From Coriobacteriaceae bacterium (GTDB taxonomy: Bacteria; Actinomycetota; Coriobacteriia; Coriobacteriales; Coriobacteriaceae): DNA of 64,000 nucleotides. The stretch is taken from positions 1,116,001 through 1,180,000 of the forward strand of contig DAJPFV010000001.1 in the NCBI GenBank assembly GCA_025993015.1. The letters run 5' to 3'. The stretch's first letter is position 1, and every line of letters begins with the position of its first letter. Positions 52,593 to 61,082 of the stretch are shown here, one piece after another. A program made the position numbers and the translations under genes. The notes under the pieces are model-generated. The model was not told the origin of the DNA. It searched no databases and worked only from the letters and a program-made list of their open reading frames with translations.

Positions 52593-54668
52593 ATGGGTGC
52601 TCCCAAGACCGGCAACGTAAGGAACGTGGTTCTCGTAGGCCAAGGCGGGGTGGGCAAGACTTCACTCGCCGAGGCCATGCTCCACCTTTCCGGTAAGACC
52701 GCCCGCCTGGGCGGCCACGACGGCACCAAGCCCACGCTCGACTATGACCCCGAAGAGGTCAAACGTGCGTTTTCCATCTCGACGACCATCGCGCCGATCG
52801 ATTGGAAGGGCGCCCGCATCAACGTGCTCGATGCCCCGTGCTACCCCGATTTTATCGGCGACGCCTTTGCCGCGATGAGCGTCTGCGAGACGGCGCTGTT
52901 TGTGGTCGACGCCGAGGCCGGCCCGCAGCCGACGACGGTTAAGCTTTGGTACGCCGCCGAGGACCTGCGCCTGGCGCGCGCGGTATTCGTAAACCGCCTG
53001 TCGCGTCCCGAGGCCAGCTTTACGACCACGATGGGCCTGCTGCAGGAACGTTTTGGTACGCGTTTGGGCGCCGTGACCCTCCCCTGGGGCGAGGGCGAGG
53101 ACTTTGACGGCATTATCGACCTGGTGCGTATGAAGGCGCGCCACTGCAACGGCGCCGAGGCAGTTGAGTCGGAGATTCCCGAGGAGTATCGTGCCCAGGC
53201 CGAGGAAGCCCACGACCACCTGTGCGAGCTGGTGGCCGAGGCCGACGATGAGCTGATGATGAAGTACCTGGAAGGCGAAGAGACGCTGACGCAGGAGGAG
53301 CTCGAGGGCCTGTTGTCCAAGGCGATCGCCGAGCGCATCTTTGTGCCGGTCTTTGCGGGCGATTGCATTAAGGAGCAGGGCGTCAACTCGCTGATGGACG
53401 ACATCGCCACGTACTTCCCGGCGCCGACGGACTACGGCGAGATGCCGCTCATCGACGGCGATTCGCTTAAGATCTCGAGTGACGATGACCGCCCGGTGGC
53501 GTTTGTGTTTAAGACCCTGGCCGATCCGCAGCAGGGTCGCATCAGCTTTATCAAGGTGCTGACGGGCACGCTTGAGCCGGGCCTTGAGCTGATCAACGCG
53601 CGCACCCGCAAGAGCGATCGTCTGGCTCACCTGTATGTGATGTGCGGCCGCGACATGACCGAGGTCGGTCACGCTTATGCCGGCGACATTATCGTGGCGC
53701 CCAAGTTGGCGGCAGAGACGGGTGACACGCTCTCCATTACCGGTAAGGTCGAGGCGGCGGCGTTTAAGTTTCCCAACTCGCAGTACCGCATTGCCATCGA
53801 GGCCGAGAACCGCGGTGACGAGGAGAAGCTCTACACGTTTATCGAGAAGGCGTGCAAGGCCGATCCGACCATGAGCATCGATCGTGACGAGGAGACCGGC
53901 CAGACTATCATCTCCGCCGTGGGTGAGGCGCAGGTTTCGGTCCTGCTCAACCGTTTGGAGGATCGCACCAAGGTCGTGGCCAAAAGCGTGCCAATCCGCA
54001 TTCCGTATCGCGAGACTATCCGCCGCACGGCGAGCGCACAGGGCCGCCACAAGAAGCAGACTGGCGGTGCCGGTCAGTATGGCGACTGCTGGCTGCGCGT
54101 TGAGCCGCTCATCGGGCCCGACGGCACGAGCGATGGCTATGAGTTTGTGGACGAGGTCGTGGGCGGCCGCATTCCGCGCTCGCTGATCCCCGCCGTGGAC
54201 AAGGGTGTCCAGGAGACCATGAAGGACGGCATCATTGCCGGCTACCCGCTCACGGGCATTCGCGTGGCTGTGTACGACGGCTCGTATCACAGCGTCGACT
54301 CCAACGAGATGGCGTTCCGCGCGGCGGCTCGCATCGGCCTGCGCAAGGCGTGCGCCGATGCCGATCCGGTGGTGCTGGAGCCCATCGAGGAAATTACGGT
54401 GACTATCCCCGAGAGCTACGCCGGCGCCGTGATGGGCGACATCTCGGCATCGCGCGGTCGCGTGACGGGCATGGAGACCGATGAGCGCGGCGATACCGTG
54501 GTCATCGCCCAGGCGCCGCTGGCCGAGCTGACGGATTATTCGACGCGTCTGCGCTCTATCACGCGCGGCACGGGCGACTTTACCATGAAGCCCGCCGGCT
54601 ACGAGCAGGTGCCTTATGACGTTCAGGCCAAGCTGGTCGAGCGCTATGAGGAGGGCCGCGCCAAGTAG
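52593..54668 (+). CDS. Elongation factor G-like protein with degenerate GTPase motifs
   Basis: A 691-residue EF-G paralogue with the usual domain order: GTPase domain, domain II (VAFVFKTLADPQQGRISFIK), then domains III to V. GRHKKQTGGAGQYGDC marks domain IV, and the C-terminus has GAVMGDISASRGRVTGME. The G1 loop GQGGVGKTS is recognisable, but G3 is DAPCYPDF instead of DTPGHVDF (the catalytic His becomes Tyr) and G4 reads NRLS instead of NKMD. GTP hydrolysis and guanine specificity are therefore doubtful. AAGGAGG lies five bases before ATG 52593. Similar second EF-G proteins occur in other actinobacteria; their role is not settled. Confidence 0.88.
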   Translation: MGAPKTGNVRNVVLVGQGGVGKTSLAEAMLHLSGKTARLGGHDGTKPTLDYDPEEVKRAFSISTTIAPIDWKGARINVLDAPCYPDFIGDAFAAMSVCETALFVVDAEAGPQPTTVKLWYAAEDLRLARAVFVNRLSRPEASFTTTMGLLQERFGTRLGAVTLPWGEGEDFDGIIDLVRMKARHCNGAEAVESEIPEEYRAQAEEAHDHLCELVAEADDELMMKYLEGEETLTQEELEGLLSKAIAERIFVPVFAGDCIKEQGVNSLMDDIATYFPAPTDYGEMPLIDGDSLKISSDDDRPVAFVFKTLADPQQGRISFIKVLTGTLEPGLELINARTRKSDRLAHLYVMCGRDMTEVGHAYAGDIIVAPKLAAETGDTLSITGKVEAAAFKFPNSQYRIAIEAENRGDEEKLYTFIEKACKADPTMSIDRDEETGQTIISAVGEAQVSVLLNRLEDRTKVVAKSVPIRIPYRETIRRTASAQGRHKKQTGGAGQYGDCWLRVEPLIGPDGTSDGYEFVDEVVGGRIPRSLIPAVDKGVQETMKDGIIAGYPLTGIRVAVYDGSYHSVDSNEMAFRAAARIGLRKACADADPVVLEPIEEITVTIPESYAGAVMGDISASRGRVTGMETDERGDTVVIAQAPLAELTDYSTRLRSITRGTGDFTMKPAGYEQVPYDVQAKLVERYEEGRAK

Positions 54669-54705
54669 CGTGGGGCTTTGCCTGCAACATACATGCTGAT
54701 GCAAG

Positions 54706-54738
54706 GGCCGCTCTGGGCAATCCAGAGCGGCTCTTTTT
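54706..54738. terminator. Terminator between the EF-G-like and nuclease genes
   Basis: GCCGCTCTGG pairs exactly with CCAGAGCGGC over loop GCAAT, followed by TCTTTTT. Confidence 0.92.
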
Positions 54739-54782
54739 GATCCCCAGTGGGGTTGCAAATCGGTTCTTGTCGTGGCTTGGGG

Positions 54783-55763
54783 CTAGTCCCCCGAGGCCTG
54801 GTTGCGGCCGGTGGTGTAGTCGATCTGCACATGCGGCTGCAGGTTGTAGCAATATACGTGGAAGCAGAGGGTCTTGCCGTGGTCCTCGACCGATTGCGCC
54901 TCAAGGCGCACGCCGCGGCAGACAAGTTCCTCTTCGTTATACATAGGCGTGACGCGATAGAGCACGTGGTTGCCCGTGTCGCGGATGTAGCCGAGAATCT
55001 GCTCCTCAAACGGCAGCATGCCTGTCTCGTTGAGATAGCGCGTGCCGGTGAGGAGATTTTTGCGGTTGGCGTTTTCGCCGCAAAGCGACCAGGCGATGAG
55101 ATGGCAGCGGTTGTAGAGACTCTGGCCCGGAATAAAGTCGTAGCGCTGCTGGCGCCATCCAGCGGGATGGATACGCGAGATATCGCCGCGCTCGCCTTGA
55201 CCGAGTGATTCGGGGCCCACGCAGGCGAGCGCTTTGCGGGTGCGGCCCAGGCCGTCGAGCTTGGAGAACTTCTTAAAGCAACCCTCTTCTGTAGCGCGCT
55301 CGTATTCATCGAGCGTGAATGACGGCGTGCCGAGCGGGTGCGTGCTATCGGCGCGCAGGGCAACATAGGGGTTACCCGCGTAGTCAGGAATGCTGCTGAG
55401 GTATACGCCACGGGCGCGGTCGAGGTCGGGGTTTTCGACCTCGTCGATGGGGGTGGCGCTGTTTGCGGATGCGTCGTCACCGGTGTCGGTTGCGGCGGAA
55501 TCGGAGCCATCGCCAGAGTCTTGGCTATTTTGAGAGTCCGAGGAGCTCGCTGTTCCCGATTCGAGCCGGGCAACCAGGTCTGCCTCGTCGTCAGTGCGGC
55601 TGGGACTCTCGTCTTGCTTCTCGGCCAGGGCTACCGCCTGCTCATCACTTTGCGGCGAGAGTAGTCTGGGCGCCCCGTCGAGCGACCCTGTGAACAACGC
55701 AAACCCCAGCACCACGGCGGTGCCGATGGAAAGTGCTTGCTTGTAGGCGGACTTGCGCGACAT
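54783..55763 (-). CDS. Secreted DNA/RNA non-specific endonuclease
   Basis: A 326-residue exported nuclease. A signal or anchor segment (residues 8-30) is followed by a Ser/Asp/Glu-rich linker (about 40-110) and a catalytic domain of about 200 residues. The domain has ARGVYLSSIPDYAG, RGDISRIHPAGWRQQRY and the core YNRCHLIAWSLCGENANRKN with LLTGTRYLN, like the EndA/NucA-type DNA-entry nucleases; His in CHLIAW would be the general base. AGGAG lies just before ATG 55763. It could serve nutrient scavenging, biofilm release or DNA uptake. No competence genes are near. Confidence 0.83.
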   Translation of the reverse strand: MSRKSAYKQALSIGTAVVLGFALFTGSLDGAPRLLSPQSDEQAVALAEKQDESPSRTDDEADLVARLESGTASSSDSQNSQDSGDGSDSAATDTGDDASANSATPIDEVENPDLDRARGVYLSSIPDYAGNPYVALRADSTHPLGTPSFTLDEYERATEEGCFKKFSKLDGLGRTRKALACVGPESLGQGERGDISRIHPAGWRQQRYDFIPGQSLYNRCHLIAWSLCGENANRKNLLTGTRYLNETGMLPFEEQILGYIRDTGNHVLYRVTPMYNEEELVCRGVRLEAQSVEDHGKTLCFHVYCYNLQPHVQIDYTTGRNQASGD

Positions 55764-55892
55764 GGAGGCTCCTGGATGGACGGTTGGGAATCTACCAGTC
55801 TAGCAGGAGCCGGCAGGGGCCGTTCTGTCGAACAAATACTTAAGATTTGGGACAAACGCTACGGATTCAATTGCCTCATATTTGACGTATGG

Positions 55893-56903
55893 CTAGATCG
55901 AGGTGGAATCGAGCCAATTGAGTTTACATTCGAGAATGCGCTGCTCACCTGGCGTGCTGCTGCCATCGAGTAGCGCGAGGAGCATCTCGGCCGCCTCTCT
56001 GCCTTCCTGGTCGACGGGCTCGATGATCGTGGAGACGGTCGGCGTGGTGAGGTTGGTCCAGTCTTCGCAGTTGAGTCCCAAAAGACCGATTTGCTGCGGA
56101 AGTAGATGGGCCATGGGCTGGAGAGCCTTGTAGACACGGGGAAGTGCCCACTGATTTTGCACGAAGATAAGGGTTCGCTTGGCGGGGTTGAACTTGTATT
56201 TAAAGTACTCGGTAAGCTCACCGACCGACGGCTTGTTGTGGTCGATGGGAATCGCTTTGTAGAGCTGTCCGTTCGCTGCCAGCGCCTCGGCATACCCCTG
56301 AAAGCGCTCCATGCGGGTGCGCATTTCGGTCATGTTGGCGGCAATGGAAAAGAAATCTTCGTAACCGGCGTCGAGGAGTGCCTGCGTGGCGTTGTACACA
56401 CCGTCGTAAAGGTTGGTTTTGATCCAGCTGGTACCTGGGCTATAGATGGCCGCATCGAAAAAGACAACGGGCTTACCGGCGCGCTTGATGCGGTCATGGA
56501 CGGCCTTGAAATTTGCCGTGGGCTGGATGATAAAGCCATCGACGCCCAGCGAGAGCATTTTGTCGACATACATGAGCTCGGTTTCGGGGTTAAAGTTGCT
56601 CGTGCAAACGACCGTCTGGTAGCCCGCGGGGAGCATGACCTGCTCCATGCCGTTGAGGACGAGGCCCGCCCACTTGTTGGTGTTATCCAAAATGATAATG
56701 GCGATGACGTGGGTCTGTTTGCCGGTGAGTGTTTGCGCCTGGGCGTTGGGGACGTATCCCAGCTCCTTGATGACGCGCGCAATCTTTGCCTGCGTCTTCT
56801 CGCTAAGCTTTTCTCGTTTGTCGTTGAGGTAATACGAGACGCTTGCCGTCGAGGTTCCCGCCTCTCGAGCGACGTCTGCGATCGTAACGCGCTGTTTTGC
56901 CAC
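55893..56903 (-). CDS. LacI-family transcriptional regulator of the PTS operon
   Basis: A 336-residue repressor-type regulator. The N-terminal helix-turn-helix reads VTIADVAREAGTSTASVSYYL (residues 5-25) with the hinge helix region KELGYVPNAQAQTL. The rest is a periplasmic-binding-like effector domain (IAIIILDNTNKWAGLVLNG, GVDGFIIQP). I chose GTG 56903 because GGAAGGAG stands five bases upstream; the frame opens 12 codons earlier. It is divergent from the PTS operon and a fitting operator palindrome lies before that operon. The effector is probably the transported sugar or its phosphate. Confidence 0.9.
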   Translation of the reverse strand: MAKQRVTIADVAREAGTSTASVSYYLNDKREKLSEKTQAKIARVIKELGYVPNAQAQTLTGKQTHVIAIIILDNTNKWAGLVLNGMEQVMLPAGYQTVVCTSNFNPETELMYVDKMLSLGVDGFIIQPTANFKAVHDRIKRAGKPVVFFDAAIYSPGTSWIKTNLYDGVYNATQALLDAGYEDFFSIAANMTEMRTRMERFQGYAEALAANGQLYKAIPIDHNKPSVGELTEYFKYKFNPAKRTLIFVQNQWALPRVYKALQPMAHLLPQQIGLLGLNCEDWTNLTTPTVSTIIEPVDQEGREAAEMLLALLDGSSTPGEQRILECKLNWLDSTSI

Positions 56904-57318
56904 AGCGACTCCTTCCGACAGATGAGCATTTTCCAACATGATGACTTTGAGTCTTGGTGTGGGATGCGCTTCGGTGAGCGACCTTTTCCTTTCATATGAG
57001 TATGCAACAAATGCGGTATACGGGTGGGGTTGAAATTTGTGACCAGCATGCGCATCTGCCGTCTACCGAGAAAATCAAATACTTCTTGACTTTTGAAATC
57101 GAGGGTAAAATCGCAGGATTCATTTTTGGTTAAACGTATAACTAAATCGCATAACCAACGCTCTGACCTACGCGTTTACCGAAATAAGCTGGCATTAAGA
57201 AAAACGAGCACCTATATTGGTCTTGTCGAAAAGACAGCAAGTCCAAACGGCAGGGGATGCTCCGGAGGCCTCCGCAAACGGTGTCTTGCGCACGCAACTC
57301 TATGAAAAGAGGGAAGCA
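56904..57318. other. Divergent regulatory region between lacI-type and PTS genes
   Basis: No gene seen. Holds the reverse-strand start region of the regulator, TTGACT near 57086 with TAAAAT at 57106 (spacer only 14 bases, so not a standard promoter), and an operator palindrome at 57129. The stretch 57150-57318 is a long leader without a clear gene. Confidence 0.5.
57129..57142. promoter_or_regulatory. Candidate LacI-type operator
   Basis: GTTAAACGTATAAC is a 14-base palindrome with central CG and two mismatched symmetric positions, the usual design of LacI-family operators. It lies shortly after a TAAAAT box and about 177 bases before the EIIBC start. Confidence 0.55.
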
Positions 57319-58791
57319 ATGAAGATCGTAGGCGTTGCCGCCTGTACCGTGGGTATCGCCCACACGTATATGGCCCAGAAGGCGATTCAGGATGAATGCG
57401 CCGCTCGTGGCATCGAGTGCAAAGTCGAGGCTCAGGGTGGCTTGGGTATCGAGAACGAGCTGACGCAGGAAGACGTGGATTCCGCCGACCTGGTGCTCGA
57501 GTCCGTCGACGTGGGCGTCGAGAACGAGGATCGTTTTGAGCAGAAGATGGCCGAGGGCAAGTTCCTGAAGGTCGGCACCTCGGATGTAATCGCCGATCCG
57601 GTAAAGATCATCGACCAGGCCGTTGAGATCATCAAGGCGACGGGTGGCGCCGTTGACGCGCCCAAGGCCGAGGCCAAGGCAGAGAAGAAGGCCGTCTCCG
57701 CTGCCCCGCAGGCCCCGACACCGGCGTCCAAGCAGTCTATCTTTGCCGATCCTGGTAAGACGCTGCTCAATGCATTCAATACCGGCGTTTCCTATTTTAT
57801 CCCCATCGTCGTTATCGGCGGCGTGTTCCTCGCCTTCTCGCTGGCATCCGGTACCGCCGGCGCCAACGGCATGGAGGTTACGAACCCGCTGATGGTGAGT
57901 CTTAACACCATTGGCATGGCCGGCATCTCCATGATGATCCCGGTGCTTGCGGCATACATCTCCTACTCGATGGCCGGCAAGCCCGCGCTCGCCCCCGGTT
58001 TTGTCCTGGGCTACCTGGTCAACAATGCGGTCGTTACCCCTAACGGCAACAGCGTTTCGACCGGCTTCTTGGGCGCCATGATCATGGCAGTTATCTGCGG
58101 CTACTTTGTCCGCTGGATGAAGACCTGGAAGGTCAACAACACCATCCAGACCATCATGCCCATCCTGATCATCCCGATTCTGACCTCGCTTGTCCTGGGC
58201 ATGGCCTATATCTACATCCTGGCCACGCCGCTTGGCTTTGTGATGGACTGGCTTACCGGCGTGCTCGGTAGCCTGCAGGGCGGCTCCGCAGTTGTCCTGG
58301 GTCTGGTCATTGGCGTTATGACCGCCTTCGATATGGGTGGCCCCATCAACAAGACCGCCTCGACCTTCACCATGGCCATCATGGCCTCCGGTATCTACGG
58401 TCCTAACGGTATGTTCCGCGTCGCCGTCGCCGTTCCCCCGATCGCCTGTGGCCTCGCTGCGCTCATCGCCAAGAACAAGTTCGATGACGCCGACCGTCAG
58501 ATGGGCATCTCCGCGCTGTTCATGGGCTGCATTGGTATTACCGAGGGCGCTATCCCCTTTGCGGTCAAGGACCTCGGTCACACCCTTCCCGGCATTTGCA
58601 TCGGCTCTGCCGTGGGTGCGGCGCTTGCCGCCTTCCAGGGTATCGACTGCTACGTCCCGCACGGTGGCTTTATCGTCGCCCTTGCCACCAACAACGTCGC
58701 GCTGTTCTGCCTGGACATCGTGATTGGCGCCGTGGTCGCCGCTGCAATCCTGATTGCCATGAAGCCCACGCTCGACAAGCAGGCCAAGTAA
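57319..58791 (+). CDS. PTS fructose-type EIIBC component
   Basis: A 490-residue membrane transporter that imports and phosphorylates a ketose-like sugar. The EIIB domain begins MKIVGVAACTVGIAHTYMA, with phosphocysteine Cys9. An Ala/Pro/Lys linker (about 104-140) leads to the fructose-family EIIC domain (LLNAFNTGVSYFIPIVVIGG, then GKPALAPGFVLG, FDMGGPINKTA and ITEGAIPFAV) with several membrane helices. GAGGGAAG precedes ATG 57319; the frame runs upstream without plausible protein. EIIA is encoded at the other end of the operon. The sugar cannot be told; fructose-type EII also carry mannose, tagatose or related sugars. Confidence 0.92.
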   Translation: MKIVGVAACTVGIAHTYMAQKAIQDECAARGIECKVEAQGGLGIENELTQEDVDSADLVLESVDVGVENEDRFEQKMAEGKFLKVGTSDVIADPVKIIDQAVEIIKATGGAVDAPKAEAKAEKKAVSAAPQAPTPASKQSIFADPGKTLLNAFNTGVSYFIPIVVIGGVFLAFSLASGTAGANGMEVTNPLMVSLNTIGMAGISMMIPVLAAYISYSMAGKPALAPGFVLGYLVNNAVVTPNGNSVSTGFLGAMIMAVICGYFVRWMKTWKVNNTIQTIMPILIIPILTSLVLGMAYIYILATPLGFVMDWLTGVLGSLQGGSAVVLGLVIGVMTAFDMGGPINKTASTFTMAIMASGIYGPNGMFRVAVAVPPIACGLAALIAKNKFDDADRQMGISALFMGCIGITEGAIPFAVKDLGHTLPGICIGSAVGAALAAFQGIDCYVPHGGFIVALATNNVALFCLDIVIGAVVAAAILIAMKPTLDKQAK

Positions 58792-58935
58792 ACCTTTAAG
58801 GACTCCGGTTGTGCGGAGGGATGGATTTGACTCCGCACAGCCGCCCCTACACAACAAAATCCATCCGTACTGATAGGGCCCACATCTGGGTCCCAGGGAA
58901 CTTTTGTCAAAAATCCTCTGGAGAAGGAGAACAAA

Positions 58936-60210
58936 ATGTCCAACCTCACCATCCGTCAGGCCGTTCAGGGCATGCTCAAGCTGCAGGATAGCGGCGATCA
59001 CGCAACCATGGTCGGCATTGGCCCCATGAGCCCCAACCTGATTCAGGCCGTGTTCGAGCTTGCCAAGGACGAGGATTTCCCGCCCATGTTTATCGCCAGC
59101 CGCAACCAGGTCGATATGGACGAGATGGGCGCCGGCTACGTCAACGGTTGGGACCAGACGCGCTTTGCCGCCGACATCAAAAAGGTCGCCGACGAGGTGG
59201 GTTACACCGGTCCGTACTACCTGTGCCGCGATCACGGCGGTCCGTGGCAGCGCGACGAGGAGCGTAACGCCCACCTGCCCGAGGACGAGGCCATGGAGCT
59301 CGCCCGCAAGTCCTTCGTCGCCGACATGGAGGCAGGCTTTGACCTGCTGATGGTCGACCCCACCAAGGACCCCTATCAGATCGGCAAAGTTATTCCGCTC
59401 GACGTGGTGCTTCGCCGCACGATCGATCTTATCGACTACCTTGAGCAGTACCGTCGCGAGCATAACCTGCCCGAGGTTGCCTATGAGGTCGGTACCGAGG
59501 AGACCAATGGCGGCCTGACCTCCACCGACAAGTACGAGGAGTTCATTTCTCAGCTGCAGCCCGAGCTCGAGAAGCGCGGCTGCCCCATGCCCACCTTTAT
59601 CGTCGGTCAGACCGGTACGCTCACCCGTTGGACCGAGCAGGTCGGCCATTACAACTTCAAGAACGCCCGCGAGCTCGCCGACATGGCCAAGCGCTACGGC
59701 GTGGGCCTGAAGGAGCACAACGCCGACTACCTGGACGACGCGACGCTGCTCGAGCACATCCCGGCACACGTGACCGCTTCCAATGTCGCCCCTCAGTACG
59801 GCACCGAGGAGACCCGCGCTTACCTCAAGCTCTGCGCTACCGAGCAGATTCTGGTCGACAACGGCCTGTGCGGCGATCCCTCCGACCTGTATCACACGCT
59901 GCTGGTCAAGGCTATCAAGACCGAGCGCTGGCGCAAGTGGATGACCGGCGACGATGTCAACCTGCAGGTTGACGACATTCTGGCCGACGACGAGCTCAGC
60001 CTGAAGATTCTGGATGTCTCCGGCCACTACGCGTTCAACGATCCCGAGGTCAAGGAGCAAGTCGAGAAGCTCTACCGCAACCTCGCTGCCCAGGACATCG
60101 ACGGCAAGCGCTTTGTGATCGAGCACATCAAGCGCCCGATCAAGCAGTACGTCGTCGGCCTTAACCTCAAGGGCGTCACGAGCCGCATCGAGAAGGCTCT
60201 CGAGAACTAG
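58936..60210 (+). CDS. GatZ/KbaZ-like protein (tagatose-bisphosphate aldolase non-catalytic subunit family)
   Basis: A 424-residue TIM-barrel-like protein of the GatZ/KbaZ/AgaZ family. Matching landmarks are ASRNQVDMDEMGAGY (SNQVD in KbaZ), CRDHGGPWQRDE (GGDHLGPNRW in KbaZ), LMVDPTKD and YEVGTEETNGG. In known systems GatZ supports the catalytic class II aldolase GatY. Here no GatY is visible, so this protein may pair with a distant gene, act alone, or work with the downstream transaldolase. GGAGAAGGAG lies before ATG 58936. It lies between EIIBC and the transaldolase gene. Confidence 0.8.
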   Translation: MSNLTIRQAVQGMLKLQDSGDHATMVGIGPMSPNLIQAVFELAKDEDFPPMFIASRNQVDMDEMGAGYVNGWDQTRFAADIKKVADEVGYTGPYYLCRDHGGPWQRDEERNAHLPEDEAMELARKSFVADMEAGFDLLMVDPTKDPYQIGKVIPLDVVLRRTIDLIDYLEQYRREHNLPEVAYEVGTEETNGGLTSTDKYEEFISQLQPELEKRGCPMPTFIVGQTGTLTRWTEQVGHYNFKNARELADMAKRYGVGLKEHNADYLDDATLLEHIPAHVTASNVAPQYGTEETRAYLKLCATEQILVDNGLCGDPSDLYHTLLVKAIKTERWRKWMTGDDVNLQVDDILADDELSLKILDVSGHYAFNDPEVKEQVEKLYRNLAAQDIDGKRFVIEHIKRPIKQYVVGLNLKGVTSRIEKALEN

Positions 60211-60267
60211 GTAGTTTTTCCTACACGACGCCGGGCCTGGGGCATGTCCCAGCCGCAGGCCCGGCAC

Positions 60268-60304
60268 ATAGGACAAAGGGACATCCCCTTTGTCCTATTT
60301 TTTG
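60268..60304 (+). terminator. Hairpin with T run inside the PTS operon
   Basis: ATAGGACAAAGGG pairs with CCCTTTGTCCTAT, followed by six T. It stands between the GatZ-like and transaldolase genes, so it could be a partial terminator that lowers expression of the distal genes, or an inserted repeat. Confidence 0.7.
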
Positions 60305-60335
60305 AGTTTTGGATTCCTTAGAAGGAGTTTGCACC

Positions 60336-61019
60336 ATGAAGTTCTTTATCGATACCGCCAACCTTGACGAGATTGCTGAGGCCAAGAGCTGGGGCTGCCT
60401 GGCCGGTGTTACCACCAATCCGTCCCTGTACGCCAAGACCGGCGGTAAGCTCGCCGACTTTGAGCCCCATATGCTCAAGATTGCCGAGCTCTGCGAGGGT
60501 CTGCCCGTGTCTGCCGAGTCTACCGCCACCACGGCCGAGGGCATGATCGAGGAGGGCAAGCGCCTTGCCGCCCTTGCCCCCAACATTGTGGTCAAGCTCC
60601 CCGTCTGCGAGGCCGGCCTCGCCGCCTGCCGCGCGCTGGCCGATGCGGGCGTGCGTGTCAACATGACGCTCGTCTTCTCACCGACGCAGGCCCTTATGGC
60701 CGCCAACGCCGGTGCCCGCTACATCAGCCCGTTTGTCGGACGCTTTGACGACATCGCCGAGGACGGCATCTCGCAGCTCGACAATGTTGTGACCTGCATC
60801 AAGAACTATGACTGGACCGGCAAGAACGTCGACGACACCGTCGAGATTATCACCGCTTCGGTCCGCACGCCCAACCACGTGACCCAGGCGGCTCTTCTTG
60901 GCGCCGACATCGCGACCGTGCCCATGGCCGCTCTCAAGAAGTGCCTGCATCACCCGCTGACCGACCAGGGCCTTGCCTCGTTCGAGGCTGACTGGCAGAA
61001 GGTCGTCGCTCAGGCTTAA
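60336..61019 (+). CDS. Fructose-6-phosphate aldolase/transaldolase (Fsa/TalC type)
   Basis: A 227-residue class I aldolase. The opening MKFFIDTANLDEI and GVTTNPSLYAKTG are typical of the short TalC/Fsa proteins; the Schiff-base lysine is in IVVKLPV (Lys87), followed by VNMTLVFSPTQALMAANAGA and the C-terminal phosphate-site segment TVPMAALKK. The enzyme either cleaves fructose 6-phosphate to dihydroxyacetone and glyceraldehyde 3-phosphate or transfers dihydroxyacetone. AAGGAG lies nine bases before ATG 60336; the frame opens nine codons earlier. It is placed beside the transketolase genes. Confidence 0.9.
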   Translation: MKFFIDTANLDEIAEAKSWGCLAGVTTNPSLYAKTGGKLADFEPHMLKIAELCEGLPVSAESTATTAEGMIEEGKRLAALAPNIVVKLPVCEAGLAACRALADAGVRVNMTLVFSPTQALMAANAGARYISPFVGRFDDIAEDGISQLDNVVTCIKNYDWTGKNVDDTVEIITASVRTPNHVTQAALLGADIATVPMAALKKCLHHPLTDQGLASFEADWQKVVAQA

Positions 61020-61082
61020 CGAGTGGATTGCCCCGGCATCGCGTCATCCGGTGCCGGGGTTGTTCTCAAGAGAGGAATTCGT

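Noticed and set aside
52662..54758. A 698-codon reverse-strand open frame opposite the EF-G-like gene
   Set aside because: Antisense to a clear EF-G paralogue; composition is that of a shadow frame.
57142..60276. A 1044-codon reverse-strand open frame across the PTS and GatZ-like genes
   Set aside because: It lies antisense to well-recognised genes, has repetitive Gly/His/Asp/Leu composition typical of a shadow frame in GC-biased sequence, and shows no domain.
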